Numbered from the stretch's first letter, positions 17,697-26,428 are shown. The stretch: DNA of 64,000 bases from Ruegeria atlantica (GCF_013032505.1 NZ_WQCG01000005.1:62001-126000), one strand, 5' to 3'. Made by a program: numbers and translations. Notes: generated from the sequence alone by a model not told the origin.

Positions 17697-19535
17697 GTGA
17701 CCACTTTCTCTGCCGTTACAAGTGCCTACAAAGGATCGTGGGCCCGCCGCCGTGTATTTGTGCCTATCTATCTTGTTGTGCGCCTGCTGTTGGTTGCGCT
17801 GATTGCGCCCGGCGTGGCGATCACGGTGAATCTTGCCGTATCGCTATCCAACCAGACGGCGCTGACTGATCAGGCGATCGCTGCATTCATCCTCTCACCT
17901 GCCGGGTTTATTGCAGCCGTTGTGGTTCTCAGCCTGTTTCTACTGGCCGAGGTGTTTGTCTTCTCGGTCATGGCCGGATCGCTGCGTATGGCAGAGTCGG
18001 ACCCATGGCGCGCTGGCAGTTCTTCGATCAGGCTGATCCTGTCGCGGCTTCCATCCCTGTTTGGCTTTGCGGTGCGCTTTGTTGTGCGGGTTTTGCTGTT
18101 GGTTCTGCCTTTTGCTGTCGTTTCCGCTGTTATCGCGTGGTGGACGCTGACCGAATACGACATCAACTATTACCTGACTTTCCACCCGCCCTCATTCTGG
18201 GTGGCCGTGGTGCTGATTGGGGCCGTTGTTCTGGCTATGGCCTGGGTGTTGATCCGACGCCTGTCAGCCTGGGCTTTGTCGTTGCATTTGGTTTTGTTCG
18301 AGGGCGTTCACCCCGGACATGCGTTTGGCATCAGCGCCAGCCGGATGGAGGGTAAGCGCGGACGCCTCAAGATAGAATTGGCCATCTGGTTAGCTATGCG
18401 CCTTGCCATCGCCGCCATGATTGCCTGGGTTGCGGGGCTTTTGTTCGCACTGGTGCCGTTGCAAGGCGCAGCTAACCTGCGATTGGCCCTGATTTACAGC
18501 CTGGGCGTTGCCGGGATCTGGTCACTGGCCGGATTAGTTTTGGCGGCCACGGCGCTTGGCGCTTTGGCGGTGCTGCTCGATGGATTCTTTGACATCCAAA
18601 CATCCGAACCACCGCATCCTGAGCCGCGCAACATACGCATATCGGTGTTCATGGCTGTTGGAGCCGCAGTCGTTGCCGTTCTTGTCGGGATATGGTTCGG
18701 CCAGCACCTTCTGGAAAGGGTACAGGCGCCGGACCGCGCCGAGGTTATCGGACATCGCGGCGCTGCGGCGCTTCGGCCCGAAAACACGATGGCCTCGGTT
18801 CTCAAGGCGATCGAGGATGGTGCCGACTGGGTCGAAATAGACGTTCAGGAAACGGCGGATGACGTGGTCATCGTCGCGCATGACAGTGACTTCATGAAAC
18901 TTGCTGGCGTCAACCTCAAGGTCTGGGATGCCACGATGGAGGATATCGACCAGATCGATATCGGCAGCTGGTTTGGCCCGGAATACGCCGATGAGCGTAC
19001 GCCGACACTGCGCGATGTGCTGGAGGCCGCGAAGGGCAAGGCCAAGGTCATCATAGAGCTGAAGTATTATGGCCACGACCTAGACCTTGAGAATCGCGTC
19101 GTCGCCCTCGTCGAAGAGCTGGATATGCAGGACGATATTGCAACGATGTCCCTGAAATACCCGGCTGTGCAAAAGATGAAGGCGATCCGTCCCGACTGGC
19201 GGGCCGGGGTTCTGGCCGCGACTGCGGTGGGTGATCTATCGGGTCTCGAAGGTGATTTCGTTGCTGTGAACGCCGCCATGGCGACGCCGGGTTTGGTCAA
19301 TTCCGTTCAGGCGGCAGGTAAGGACATCTATGTCTGGACGGTCAACGACCCGCTGCAGATGTCGGCGATGGCCTCGATGGGCGTAGACGGTTTGATCACG
19401 GACCGGCCAGCGATGGCGAACGAAGTGCTGCGGGTGCGCGCAGAAATGGGTCCGGCAGAGCGCCTGTTGCTATGGCTGGCCACCACCTTCGGCATGTCCT
19501 TTGATACTGAGGCGGCGCGCGATGAAAGCCCTTAG
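17697..19535 (+). CDS. Glycerophosphodiester phosphodiesterase with N-terminal membrane domain
   Basis: The 612-residue protein joins a long membrane domain (about residues 1-340, seven to eight hydrophobic segments) to a C-terminal GDPD domain with HRGAAALRPENTM, the EIDVQETADD metal residues, the HDSDF catalytic His and a late VWTVNDP. It should cleave glycerophosphodiesters to glycerol-3-phosphate and an alcohol, with the active site held at the membrane; the last membrane segment (about 315-335) directly precedes the catalytic domain. The start is GTG. Its 3' end overlaps the phospholipase-like gene by 14 bp, so the two are cotranslated. Confidence 0.92.
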   Translation: MTTFSAVTSAYKGSWARRRVFVPIYLVVRLLLVALIAPGVAITVNLAVSLSNQTALTDQAIAAFILSPAGFIAAVVVLSLFLLAEVFVFSVMAGSLRMAESDPWRAGSSSIRLILSRLPSLFGFAVRFVVRVLLLVLPFAVVSAVIAWWTLTEYDINYYLTFHPPSFWVAVVLIGAVVLAMAWVLIRRLSAWALSLHLVLFEGVHPGHAFGISASRMEGKRGRLKIELAIWLAMRLAIAAMIAWVAGLLFALVPLQGAANLRLALIYSLGVAGIWSLAGLVLAATALGALAVLLDGFFDIQTSEPPHPEPRNIRISVFMAVGAAVVAVLVGIWFGQHLLERVQAPDRAEVIGHRGAAALRPENTMASVLKAIEDGADWVEIDVQETADDVVIVAHDSDFMKLAGVNLKVWDATMEDIDQIDIGSWFGPEYADERTPTLRDVLEAAKGKAKVIIELKYYGHDLDLENRVVALVEELDMQDDIATMSLKYPAVQKMKAIRPDWRAGVLAATAVGDLSGLEGDFVAVNAAMATPGLVNSVQAAGKDIYVWTVNDPLQMSAMASMGVDGLITDRPAMANEVLRVRAEMGPAERLLLWLATTFGMSFDTEAARDESP

Positions 19536-20082
19536 GCTGGCAACGATCCTGTTGCTGAGTGCCACGGCCGCCACAGCGCAGGACGTCATGCGCAGCTTCG
19601 AGTTACCCGCGCACCGCAGCCTGATGGCAGAACGCGAAGGTGCAGAGCTGACCCCGTTTGAAACCGATGGCTGCTCGGGCGGTCTTTCGGCAAGCTGGCG
19701 CTTTGTCGCGGATACGTTCCCCAGCTTTCGGGCTTTATATGAGGCACACCCGCCCTGGGAATATTGCTGTGTGGCCCATGATCGCGCCTACCACCATGCG
19801 GGGGGGGCTTTGCGGGCCGAAGACAGCTATGAGGCGCGCCTTTCAGCAGATGATACCTTGCGTGCCTGCGTCAAACAGCATGGGGTTGAACATGACGAGG
19901 AATACGCCGAACGCTATGATATGACGGCCGAACAAATCCGTACTGCTCATTCCGTCACAGCTGAGGCGATGTATGCGGCGGTCCGGTTCGGCGGCGGCCC
20001 GTGTTCGGGCCTGCCCTGGCGCTGGGGTTTTGGGTATCCGGGGTGTTCGGTATTTCCTCCTTTGGCCCCTGCGCGCGAATGA
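19522..20082 (+). CDS. Secreted phospholipase A2-like protein
   Basis: A signal peptide (residues 1-20, ending ATAATAQ) leads a mature protein of about 165 residues. It carries DGCSGG at 49-54, like the calcium loop of the secreted PLA2 superfamily, and CCVAHDRAYHH at 82-92, which fits the PLA2 active-site motif CCxxHDxxY with H86/D87 as the catalytic pair. I infer hydrolysis of a phospholipid acyl ester in the periplasm or outside. The gene begins inside the 3' end of the GDPD gene, so deacylation and diester cleavage may be sequential. Six further Cys could form disulfides. Automatic annotation may give only hypothetical protein. Confidence 0.75.
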   Translation: MKALRLATILLLSATAATAQDVMRSFELPAHRSLMAEREGAELTPFETDGCSGGLSASWRFVADTFPSFRALYEAHPPWEYCCVAHDRAYHHAGGALRAEDSYEARLSADDTLRACVKQHGVEHDEEYAERYDMTAEQIRTAHSVTAEAMYAAVRFGGGPCSGLPWRWGFGYPGCSVFPPLAPARE

Positions 20083-20150
20083 CGTGGTGACAGGCCCCGG
20101 ATTTTCGATTATCCAACATTTCAAACACGCGAATTAGGATTCTGAGACTC

Positions 20151-20285
20151 ATGGCTGAACACAAGCACGGCGAAATGGATATCACTGTTCAAACCAAAAC
20201 TTTTGATGGGTTTGTCAAAGCCACCACATGGTGCGTGGTTGCCATCGCCTTACTTTGCCTGTTCCTGGCAGTCTTTGCCGCTTAA
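20151..20285 (+). CDS. aa3-type cytochrome c oxidase subunit IV (mini-protein)
   Basis: This 44-residue ORF encodes a short polar N-terminus with HGEMDI and one C-terminal transmembrane helix (about residues 25-43). It matches the bacterial aa3 oxidase subunit IV family (COX4_pro_2), known in Paracoccus and Rhodobacter as a single-helix subunit that packs on the oxidase. The main oxidase genes are not in this window; a detached location is usual for this subunit. Confidence 0.88.
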   Translation: MAEHKHGEMDITVQTKTFDGFVKATTWCVVAIALLCLFLAVFAA

Positions 20286-20303
20286 TCCAAAACGGGGTTG
20301 ACC

Positions 20304-20936
20304 GTGATCCGGATTTTGATTGCCTGCCTGCTGGCAGCAACTGTTGCTGGCTGCGCGGGATCGCAGCGTCCGCAGGCCGACCAGGCTGAGGTCGTTGCCC
20401 GATCCTATCGTGATCCGGGGCCCTCTACCCTGACGCTTTATACAATGATCAGCACGCGCACCGGATCTGGCGCGCATACCTCGTTGATGATCAGCGGCAG
20501 CGAGAGGGTGATTTTTGATCCTGCAGGGTCATTCCGGGCAGATGTCGTTCCGATCAAGGATGACGTTCTGTACGGCATAACCCCGAATGTCGAACGCGCC
20601 TACCGCAGTTCACACGCGCGCGAAACGCACTATGCGCGCATCCAGACCATTCAAGTCAGCCCACAACAGGCAGAGATTGCCTTGCAGCTGGCCAAGCAAT
20701 CTGGTCCGGTTGCGGGTGCCTATTGTGCGAATTCCACCGCGTCCTTGTTGAAGCAGGTTCCGGGTTTCGAACAGATCAACGTGACCTTTTTCCCAGTCAA
20801 GCTGTCGGAGCAATTCGGTCAGCTTCCGGGGGTCGTGACCACTGAGTATCGTGAGAACGACGATGCCGACCTGCAAAAAGGTCTGGCCGCCAACAACGCG
20901 ACGCTGAACCAACTGGAAACGGTCTCAACCCAATAA
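20304..20936 (+). CDS. Lipoprotein with possible permuted NlpC/P60 (LRAT-like) fold
   Basis: The 210-residue protein begins with a lipoprotein signal (LLAATVAGC, lipid-carrying Cys 17). The GTG at 20304 is preferred to TTG 20298 because ACGGGG then sits six bases upstream. In the mature part a His in GSGAHTSLMI (H58) is followed later by a Cys in AYCANSTASLL (C141), the His-then-Cys order of circularly permuted papain-like (LRAT/NlpC-P60) enzymes. That fold call is inference. It may act on acyl or amide bonds at the outer membrane. The 3' end overlaps the convergent azlD by 12 bp. Confidence 0.7.
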   Translation: MIRILIACLLAATVAGCAGSQRPQADQAEVVARSYRDPGPSTLTLYTMISTRTGSGAHTSLMISGSERVIFDPAGSFRADVVPIKDDVLYGITPNVERAYRSSHARETHYARIQTIQVSPQQAEIALQLAKQSGPVAGAYCANSTASLLKQVPGFEQINVTFFPVKLSEQFGQLPGVVTTEYRENDDADLQKGLAANNATLNQLETVSTQ

Positions 20937-21257
20937 GTACAGCAACCCGTACAGGGTTGCTGCACCGCTGAATATGGCCGCCAGAACGTTTTTGGTCATC
21001 AACCCTATGGTCAACGCAACGGCGGCGGCCGCCATCCGTGGAATGTCGGGCTGCCCTTCGGTTGCGGTTGGCCAAACAACCAGCGGTGCAATCAGGGCGG
21101 GCAGGATGGCGACGGCGGTATAGCGCAAATGGCGCAACAGCCATGGCGGCATCGGGCGATCCCCGACGAGGCCGATAAAGACAAAGCGCAAGCTATAACT
21201 GCCGATGGCGAGACCGATAATAATGGTCCAGATCGTGACGGGATCAACGGGGGTCAT
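20925..21257 (-). CDS. azlD: AzlD family branched-chain amino-acid exporter subunit
   Basis: The 110-residue protein has three to four hydrophobic helices and the AzlD pattern YSLRFVFIGL and LRYTAVAILPALIAP. With AzlC it forms a two-component exporter of branched-chain amino acids or analogues in the inner membrane. Its start overlaps the azlC stop (ATGA), so the pair is translated together. Confidence 0.93.
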   Translation of the reverse strand: MTPVDPVTIWTIIIGLAIGSYSLRFVFIGLVGDRPMPPWLLRHLRYTAVAILPALIAPLVVWPTATEGQPDIPRMAAAAVALTIGLMTKNVLAAIFSGAATLYGLLYLLG

Positions 21258-21970
21258 GCCGCGGCCTTTCTGCGTTCAGCGTACAATTCGGCTTGCGCAC
21301 CTGCCATCATGCCGGCACACCCGGCAATCAACAGGCCCAGGTTGTATGGAATGCCAACGGTCAGCAATGAAACAACAATGGCAACCAGCGCAGCCACCAC
21401 ATGGGGCAGGGTGCGCATCATTGGCCCAATCATGGCCAGAAATGTAATCGGCAAGGCAAAGTCCAGCGCCCAGCTTTCGGGAATGCGCGTGCCAAGCACT
21501 GCGCCCAGATAAGTCGCAAATATCCATAGCGGCGTGATGGGTGTGACCGAGCCAACAAAGTAGGCCATGCGCTGCGGGACCGTCATCCTGGGTTCTTTTT
21601 CGAATTGCACGATTGAACAGGCATAGGATTGATCGACCGTTAGATAAGCGGCACATGCGCGTTGCCACATCGGCGCAGCCCCCAGATAAGGGGTCAGCGA
21701 CGCGGAATACATCGCCATTCGCAGATTTACTGCAAGGGCAGAGACGAGAATAATGGCTGTTGGTGTCTGATCCTGCAGCAATTGCAGTGCAGCAAACTGC
21801 GCAGCACCTGCAAAGACCGTGGACGTAAACGCCATGGTCTGCACGATGTTTAGTCCAGCTTCAGTCGCGAAAACGCCAAACAGGGTGCCAAACGGGATTG
21901 CCACAAAAATAAACGGGGTCCCGTCGCGAAAACCCTTCCAGAAGTATGACTTGGATGTGGTGTCTGCCAT
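21254..21970 (-). CDS. azlC: AzlC family branched-chain amino-acid exporter subunit
   Basis: The 238-residue integral membrane protein has about seven hydrophobic helices and AzlC signatures (GTPFIFVAIPFGTLFGVF, FTSTVFAGAAQFAALQLL). It is the larger partner of AzlD. The start ATG at 21970 has AGGA seven bases upstream on the minus strand. The same bases contribute to the divergent fdhD ATG (palindrome CCATGG), so at least one transcript must be promoted from within the other gene, unless fdhD starts later. Confidence 0.94.
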   Translation of the reverse strand: MADTTSKSYFWKGFRDGTPFIFVAIPFGTLFGVFATEAGLNIVQTMAFTSTVFAGAAQFAALQLLQDQTPTAIILVSALAVNLRMAMYSASLTPYLGAAPMWQRACAAYLTVDQSYACSIVQFEKEPRMTVPQRMAYFVGSVTPITPLWIFATYLGAVLGTRIPESWALDFALPITFLAMIGPMMRTLPHVVAALVAIVVSLLTVGIPYNLGLLIAGCAGMMAGAQAELYAERRKAAA

Positions 21971-22910
21971 GGCTAAATCCTATGGTGATCCCCGCAGCAG
22001 TAGCGGTCTTGGGAAAGGGTTGCAATTGGGCACGGAACAGAACCTATCGGACTACATCATCGCCCCTGACCCCGGTGCGGCGCGCCTGACCCGCGCGGTC
22101 GAAGGCGTGGATCAGAATGGCGAGGTCAGTCAGATCTCGGTGGTCGAGGAGCGCCCGCTGACTATTTTCCTGAATTCACAGGAAATCGTGACCGCGATGA
22201 CCATAGGGGACTATCCAGAATATCTGGCGCTGGGTTTCCTGCGCAATCAGGGGATGTTGCTGGCGGATGATGAAATCACGCGCGTCGACTATGATGAAGA
22301 TCTGGAAACCGTGGTAGTACGCACGGCACGCGAGACGTCCTACGAAGACAAGCTGAAGAAAAAGACCCGTACCAGCGGCTGTGCGGTCGGCACGGTCTTT
22401 GGTGATATGATGGAAGGGCTTGAGGATGTGCGCCTGCCGCAGGTTCAGGTTCGTACTTCGTGGCTTTATGACCTTGCTGCCAAAATCAACCGAACTCCAT
22501 CCCTTTACCTTGAAGCCGGAGCAATCCACGGCACGGTACTGTGCCGCGAAAACCGCCCTCTGGTCTATATGGAAGATGTGGGTCGTCATAACGCGGTCGA
22601 CAAGATCGCGGGCTGGATGCTGTCCGCAAAAGAAACACCTGAGGACAAGATTCTCTACACCACCGGTCGTCTGACGTCCGAGATGGTAATCAAAACGGCG
22701 ATGATGGGCATTCCGGTTCTGGCTTCTCGGTCAGGTTTCACCGCCTGGGGCGTCGAGATCGCGCGCGAGGTTGGACTGACGCTGATTGGCCGGATGCGTG
22801 GGCAACGTTTTGTGTGTTTGTCAGGAGAAGATCGTCTGGTGCGCGATGTTGATCCTTCGAGCGTTCCGGTCGAAGATAAGAAGCATAAAAGAAAAAGCTC
22901 TCAGTCCTGA
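21969..22910 (+). CDS. fdhD: Formate dehydrogenase accessory sulfurtransferase FdhD
   Basis: FdhD passes sulfur from a cysteine desulfurase to the molybdenum cofactor of formate dehydrogenase. Family motifs present are ERPLTIFLN, TMGIPV-like MGIPVLASRSGFT, EDVGRHNAVDKI and YTTGRLTSEM. The CxxC usually found in the middle reads TSGCAVG, so only the first Cys is kept. The ATG at 21969 overlaps the azlC start and has a poor Shine-Dalgarno; a TTG at 22026 with AAAGGG six bases upstream would give a 294-residue protein closer to the usual size. The mob genes lie just downstream past an AEC transporter. Confidence 0.94.
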   Translation: MAKSYGDPRSSSGLGKGLQLGTEQNLSDYIIAPDPGAARLTRAVEGVDQNGEVSQISVVEERPLTIFLNSQEIVTAMTIGDYPEYLALGFLRNQGMLLADDEITRVDYDEDLETVVVRTARETSYEDKLKKKTRTSGCAVGTVFGDMMEGLEDVRLPQVQVRTSWLYDLAAKINRTPSLYLEAGAIHGTVLCRENRPLVYMEDVGRHNAVDKIAGWMLSAKETPEDKILYTTGRLTSEMVIKTAMMGIPVLASRSGFTAWGVEIAREVGLTLIGRMRGQRFVCLSGEDRLVRDVDPSSVPVEDKKHKRKSSQS

Positions 22911-23020
22911 ATTTCCTTGGTGCGCTGTTACTTCGAAAAAACTCTGCGAATTCGGGAGGATATGCCCTAAGGTGGGGCAAATCGAAGTGATATATTGGGT
23001 GTTAGCAACCTGAGGGCGCT

Positions 23021-23974
23021 ATGGAGTTAATCAGCTTAATTGCACCGGTCTTTGCGGTGATCCTGACGGGCTACGTGTTTTCGTGGACAAAACTTCTGAG
23101 CGAGGACACATCCGAGGCTCTGGTGCAATTTGCGGTGTATGTCCTGATCCCTGCGATCATGTTCTACCTGATTGGTCAGGAGGACTTTGAGAACCTTCTG
23201 AACTATGGGTTTTATCTGTCCTACGGCGGTACACTCCTGGTTCTTTTTGCTGTTTTATTCATCTGCCTGAAAACGTTGACGAGTTATCAGGTCGGATCCG
23301 CGACCGTGTTAGCCTTTGCTGGTGTCGCCTCAAACACAGCGCTGGTTGCGCTGCCCATTCTCCACGCGATTTTCGGGTCAAAAGGGGCTTTGCCGGCAGT
23401 TTTGGCGAACCTTGTTGTCGCCATTTTGCTGTTGGTTTTGACCACCATTCTCGAAACGTCTGCAGGGCATCAGGCAAGCAAGAGGACGCCCGTTTACAAG
23501 ATTGTCGCCAATGTCCTGAAAAACCCGATTATCGCTGCAACACTGTTAGGAGTTGTCTATTCCTTTACGGGCATTGGGTTTTCTCAGGCTGTTTCGGACT
23601 ATCTGGAGTTGATGAGTCAGGCGCTGGCAGCAGTTGCCTTGTTCGCGATCGGGTTCACCACAAGCGTGCGTACGATCCTTCAAACCGGTCCGATGATCTT
23701 GTTTCTGTCAATAATGAAGCTTCTCGTCGTTCCGGGGCTCGTGCTGCTTGCGGCACATCTGATCGGGCTGGACCCGCTTTGGACCATTGCGGCAACGGTT
23801 TCAGCGGCGGCCCCGACGGCTAAAAGCATCTTCCTCTTGGCTAAGCATTATGATCAGGAGCCGCAGCTTGCCGCTCATATAGTCTCCGCGACTTCGCTTC
23901 TGGCGGTGGTGACTTTGATCCTGTGGCTGTTTGTCCTGCACCAACTGCATCCAACAGCGTTCCAATTGAATTGA
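23021..23974 (+). CDS. AEC family transporter (auxin efflux carrier type)
   Basis: The 317-residue membrane protein has two blocks of about five hydrophobic helices separated by a loop near residue 150, the layout of the AEC/bile-acid-sodium-symporter-like fold. The half-repeat motif VQFAVYVLIPAIMFYLIG and the second-half AAPTAKSIFLLAKHY are visible. Members export small organic acids or weak acids. GAGG precedes the ATG by six bases. It lies between fdhD and mobA on the same strand with a gap on each side, so it may be a separate unit. Confidence 0.9.
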   Translation: MELISLIAPVFAVILTGYVFSWTKLLSEDTSEALVQFAVYVLIPAIMFYLIGQEDFENLLNYGFYLSYGGTLLVLFAVLFICLKTLTSYQVGSATVLAFAGVASNTALVALPILHAIFGSKGALPAVLANLVVAILLLVLTTILETSAGHQASKRTPVYKIVANVLKNPIIAATLLGVVYSFTGIGFSQAVSDYLELMSQALAAVALFAIGFTTSVRTILQTGPMILFLSIMKLLVVPGLVLLAAHLIGLDPLWTIAATVSAAAPTAKSIFLLAKHYDQEPQLAAHIVSATSLLAVVTLILWLFVLHQLHPTAFQLN

Positions 23975-24033
23975 GTTCGATCTACAAAGTTGCGATCAAT
24001 TGATCACTTGGATCTAGGCAACAAGGTACGGCA

Positions 24034-24678
24034 ATGAATACCCCTCTTGGTGTTATCCTGGCGGGCGGTCTCGCCACCCGAATGGGCGGAGGAGACAAGG
24101 GCCTGCTGACAATCGGTAAGCAGAGTCTGCTGTCTCATGTGATCGATCGCTTGAACCCGCAGGTGGGCGGGCTGGCATTGAACGCCAATGGCGACCCCAA
24201 GCGGTTTGCAAACCTCAACCTGCCGATCCTGCCCGACACGATAGAAGGTTTCGCAGGACCGCTGGCTGGAGTTCTGGCCGGGCTTGACTGGGCGGCAGAG
24301 CAAGGCGCCGAAAGCATCGTAACCGCTGCTGCCGACACGCCGTTTTTCCCGCGTGATCTGGCCGCGCGGCTGATGCAGGCCGCCGAAGGTCAGGTGCATC
24401 CGTTGGTTTTGGCAACCACCCCCCGTACCAGTGATGAAGCTCTGAAGTCGGGCGGCGGTAAACGGGTGAACCGGCACCCGACCTTTGGCCTTTGGCCTGT
24501 CGCGCTGCGCGACGATCTGCGGGACGCTTTGAACGGCGGATTGCGTAAAGTCGTGCTGTGGACTGACAAGCACAACGGGCGCGAGGCGCTGTTTCCTGCC
24601 GATCCGTTCGATCCGTTCTTCAACGTCAACACACCCGACGATCTGGCACGGGCGCAAGAACTGCTGGAGCAGGCATGA
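24034..24678 (+). CDS. mobA: Molybdenum cofactor guanylyltransferase MobA
   Basis: MobA joins GMP to Mo-molybdopterin to give the guanine dinucleotide cofactor used by DMSO-reductase-family enzymes such as formate dehydrogenase. The nucleotidyltransferase loop LAGGLATRMGGGDKGLL is intact, followed by GPLAGVLAGLDWA, AADTPFFP and the C-terminal NVNTPDDLARA. Length (214 residues) is normal. The stop overlaps the mobB start. A 12-bp palindrome GATCAATTGATC lies at 23994-24005, just upstream. Confidence 0.96.
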   Translation: MNTPLGVILAGGLATRMGGGDKGLLTIGKQSLLSHVIDRLNPQVGGLALNANGDPKRFANLNLPILPDTIEGFAGPLAGVLAGLDWAAEQGAESIVTAAADTPFFPRDLAARLMQAAEGQVHPLVLATTPRTSDEALKSGGGKRVNRHPTFGLWPVALRDDLRDALNGGLRKVVLWTDKHNGREALFPADPFDPFFNVNTPDDLARAQELLEQA

Positions 24679-25166
24679 GGGTTTACGGCGTTACCGGCTG
24701 GAAAAACGCCGGCAAGACCGGCCTGATGGAGCGTTTGGTTGCCGAGATCACCAAACGCGGTCTCACGGTTTCTACGGTCAAGCACGCCCATCACGCGGTC
24801 GATGTCGACCAGCCTGGGACTGACAGTTTCCGCCATCGAGACGCCGGTGCATCCGAAGTGCTTCTGGCATCGGGTAAGCGCATTGCGGTGATGCAGGAAT
24901 TGCGCGGGGCACCCGAACCACCTCTGGCAGATCTTCTGGCGCGGCTTCTTCCGGTCGATCTTGTCCTGATCGAAGGGTTCAAACGGGAAAGACACCCCAA
25001 GATCGAAGCGTTTCGGGCAGAGGCTGGCAATGCGCTGATGGCCGGGGAGAACAATACGATCCGCGCCATAGCCAGCGATACACCGCTGCAGGTCGGGGTT
25101 CCGGTGTTTGATCTGAACGACACCTCCGCAATCGCAGATTTCATCTTGAAAGAGGTCGGATTATGA
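24675..25166 (+). CDS. mobB: Molybdopterin-guanine dinucleotide biosynthesis protein MobB
   Basis: The 163-residue P-loop GTPase assists MobA. It has the Walker A motif GWKNAGKTGLM at the N-terminus, KHAHHAVDVDQPGTDSFRHRDAG, and VLIEGFKRERHPKIE, all typical of MobB. It is coupled at both ends by 4-bp overlaps with mobA and moeA. Confidence 0.96.
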   Translation: MRVYGVTGWKNAGKTGLMERLVAEITKRGLTVSTVKHAHHAVDVDQPGTDSFRHRDAGASEVLLASGKRIAVMQELRGAPEPPLADLLARLLPVDLVLIEGFKRERHPKIEAFRAEAGNALMAGENNTIRAIASDTPLQVGVPVFDLNDTSAIADFILKEVGL

Positions 25167-26428
25167 CGCCGCCAAACATCACGCCTCCGCCCTTGCGAAA
25201 TGATTGTTTTGCGTTGCCTGCCGGGGTCAATTGGACGCCCGTGGACGAGGCACTAGAGATGTTGCGGTCGAGGTTGACTGTTGTGACTTCGGTCGAAACC
25301 GCCCAGATCGGGCAGGCTTCGGGACGTATACTTGCAGAAGACGTTTTGGCAAAGCGTTCGAACCCGCCGCAACCGAATACGGCTGTGGATGGATATGGGT
25401 TTTCCGGAGCGGCCCCCGAGGGACCGCAGGTGATTCCGCTGCAGGATGGGCGCGCCGCTGCTGGAATCCCGTTTGACGGCGTAGTGGCGCTGGGTAACGC
25501 GCTGCGTGTATTGACCGGCGCGGCGCTGCCCGACGGCGTGGATACGGTAATACTGGAAGAGGATGTGACCGTTCAGGACGGCCATATCGCCTTTCATGGC
25601 CCGCTGAAGCAGGGCGCAAACACCCGCAAGGCCGGCGAGGACGTCGCAGAGGGTGAGATGGTTTTGCCCGCCGGGCGCAGGCTGACCCCGGCTGATGTCG
25701 CGCTTTTGTCGGCAACAGGGATTGCCGAGATTTCGGTTCGCAAAATGTTGCGGGTTGCGGTGCTGTCGACCGGGGATGAACTGGTCGAACCGGGAAACCT
25801 CGCCGGTCCGGGTCAGATTTTCGACGCCAACCGTCCAATGCTGTTGTCGATGATTGAAAGGCTGGGTTTTGAGCCGGTTGACATGGGTCGGGCGTCCGAC
25901 GACAGGGAAGACTTGCGTGACAGGTTGGACAGGTCGGCAGCGCAGGCAGACGTCATTCTGACCAGCGGCGGCGCGTCTGCCGGAGATGAAGATCACGTCT
26001 CAGCATTGTTGCGAGAGGCCGGGGCAATGCAGGAGTGGCGGATCGCACTGAAACCGGGCCGCCCATTGGCGTTGGGTATGTGGAACGAAACGCCCGTGTT
26101 TGGTCTGCCGGGAAACCCTGTTGCCGCTAAGGTCTGCACTTTGATCTTTGCCCGCCCTGCGTTGGGTCTGATGGCGGGCGAAGGTTGGTCCGAACCGCAG
26201 GGGTTCGACCTGCCTGCCAATTTCGAGAAACGCAAGAAACCGGGGCGGCGCGAGTATCTGCGCGCCCGCGTCCGTGATGGCAGGGTCGAGGTCTTTGCCT
26301 CGGAAGGCTCAGGTCGTATCAGTGGACTTAGCTGGGCTGAGGGACTGGTCGAGATTCAAGATGGCGCTTGTCACATCGTGCCAGGTGATCCAGTGCGGTT
26401 CATTCCTTATGGCAGCTTTGGGTTGTGA
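25163..26428 (+). CDS. moeA: Molybdopterin molybdotransferase MoeA
   Basis: MoeA inserts molybdate into adenylylated molybdopterin. The 421-residue protein has the expected order: an N-terminal domain with NTAVDGYGF, the central MoaB-like domain with STGDELVEPG, TSGGASAGDEDHV and GLPGNPVAA, and a beta C-terminal domain from about residue 335. It is the third gene of the coupled mobA-mobB-moeA operon and ends immediately next to the stop of the convergent membrane-protein gene, with no spacer. Confidence 0.96.
   Translation: MTPPNITPPPLRNDCFALPAGVNWTPVDEALEMLRSRLTVVTSVETAQIGQASGRILAEDVLAKRSNPPQPNTAVDGYGFSGAAPEGPQVIPLQDGRAAAGIPFDGVVALGNALRVLTGAALPDGVDTVILEEDVTVQDGHIAFHGPLKQGANTRKAGEDVAEGEMVLPAGRRLTPADVALLSATGIAEISVRKMLRVAVLSTGDELVEPGNLAGPGQIFDANRPMLLSMIERLGFEPVDMGRASDDREDLRDRLDRSAAQADVILTSGGASAGDEDHVSALLREAGAMQEWRIALKPGRPLALGMWNETPVFGLPGNPVAAKVCTLIFARPALGLMAGEGWSEPQGFDLPANFEKRKKPGRREYLRARVRDGRVEVFASEGSGRISGLSWAEGLVEIQDGACHIVPGDPVRFIPYGSFGL

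Noticed and set aside
23994..24005. Palindrome GATCAATTGATC upstream of mobA as a molybdate-responsive element
   Set aside because: It does not resemble ModE or Mo-cofactor riboswitch sequences and is too short to assign.
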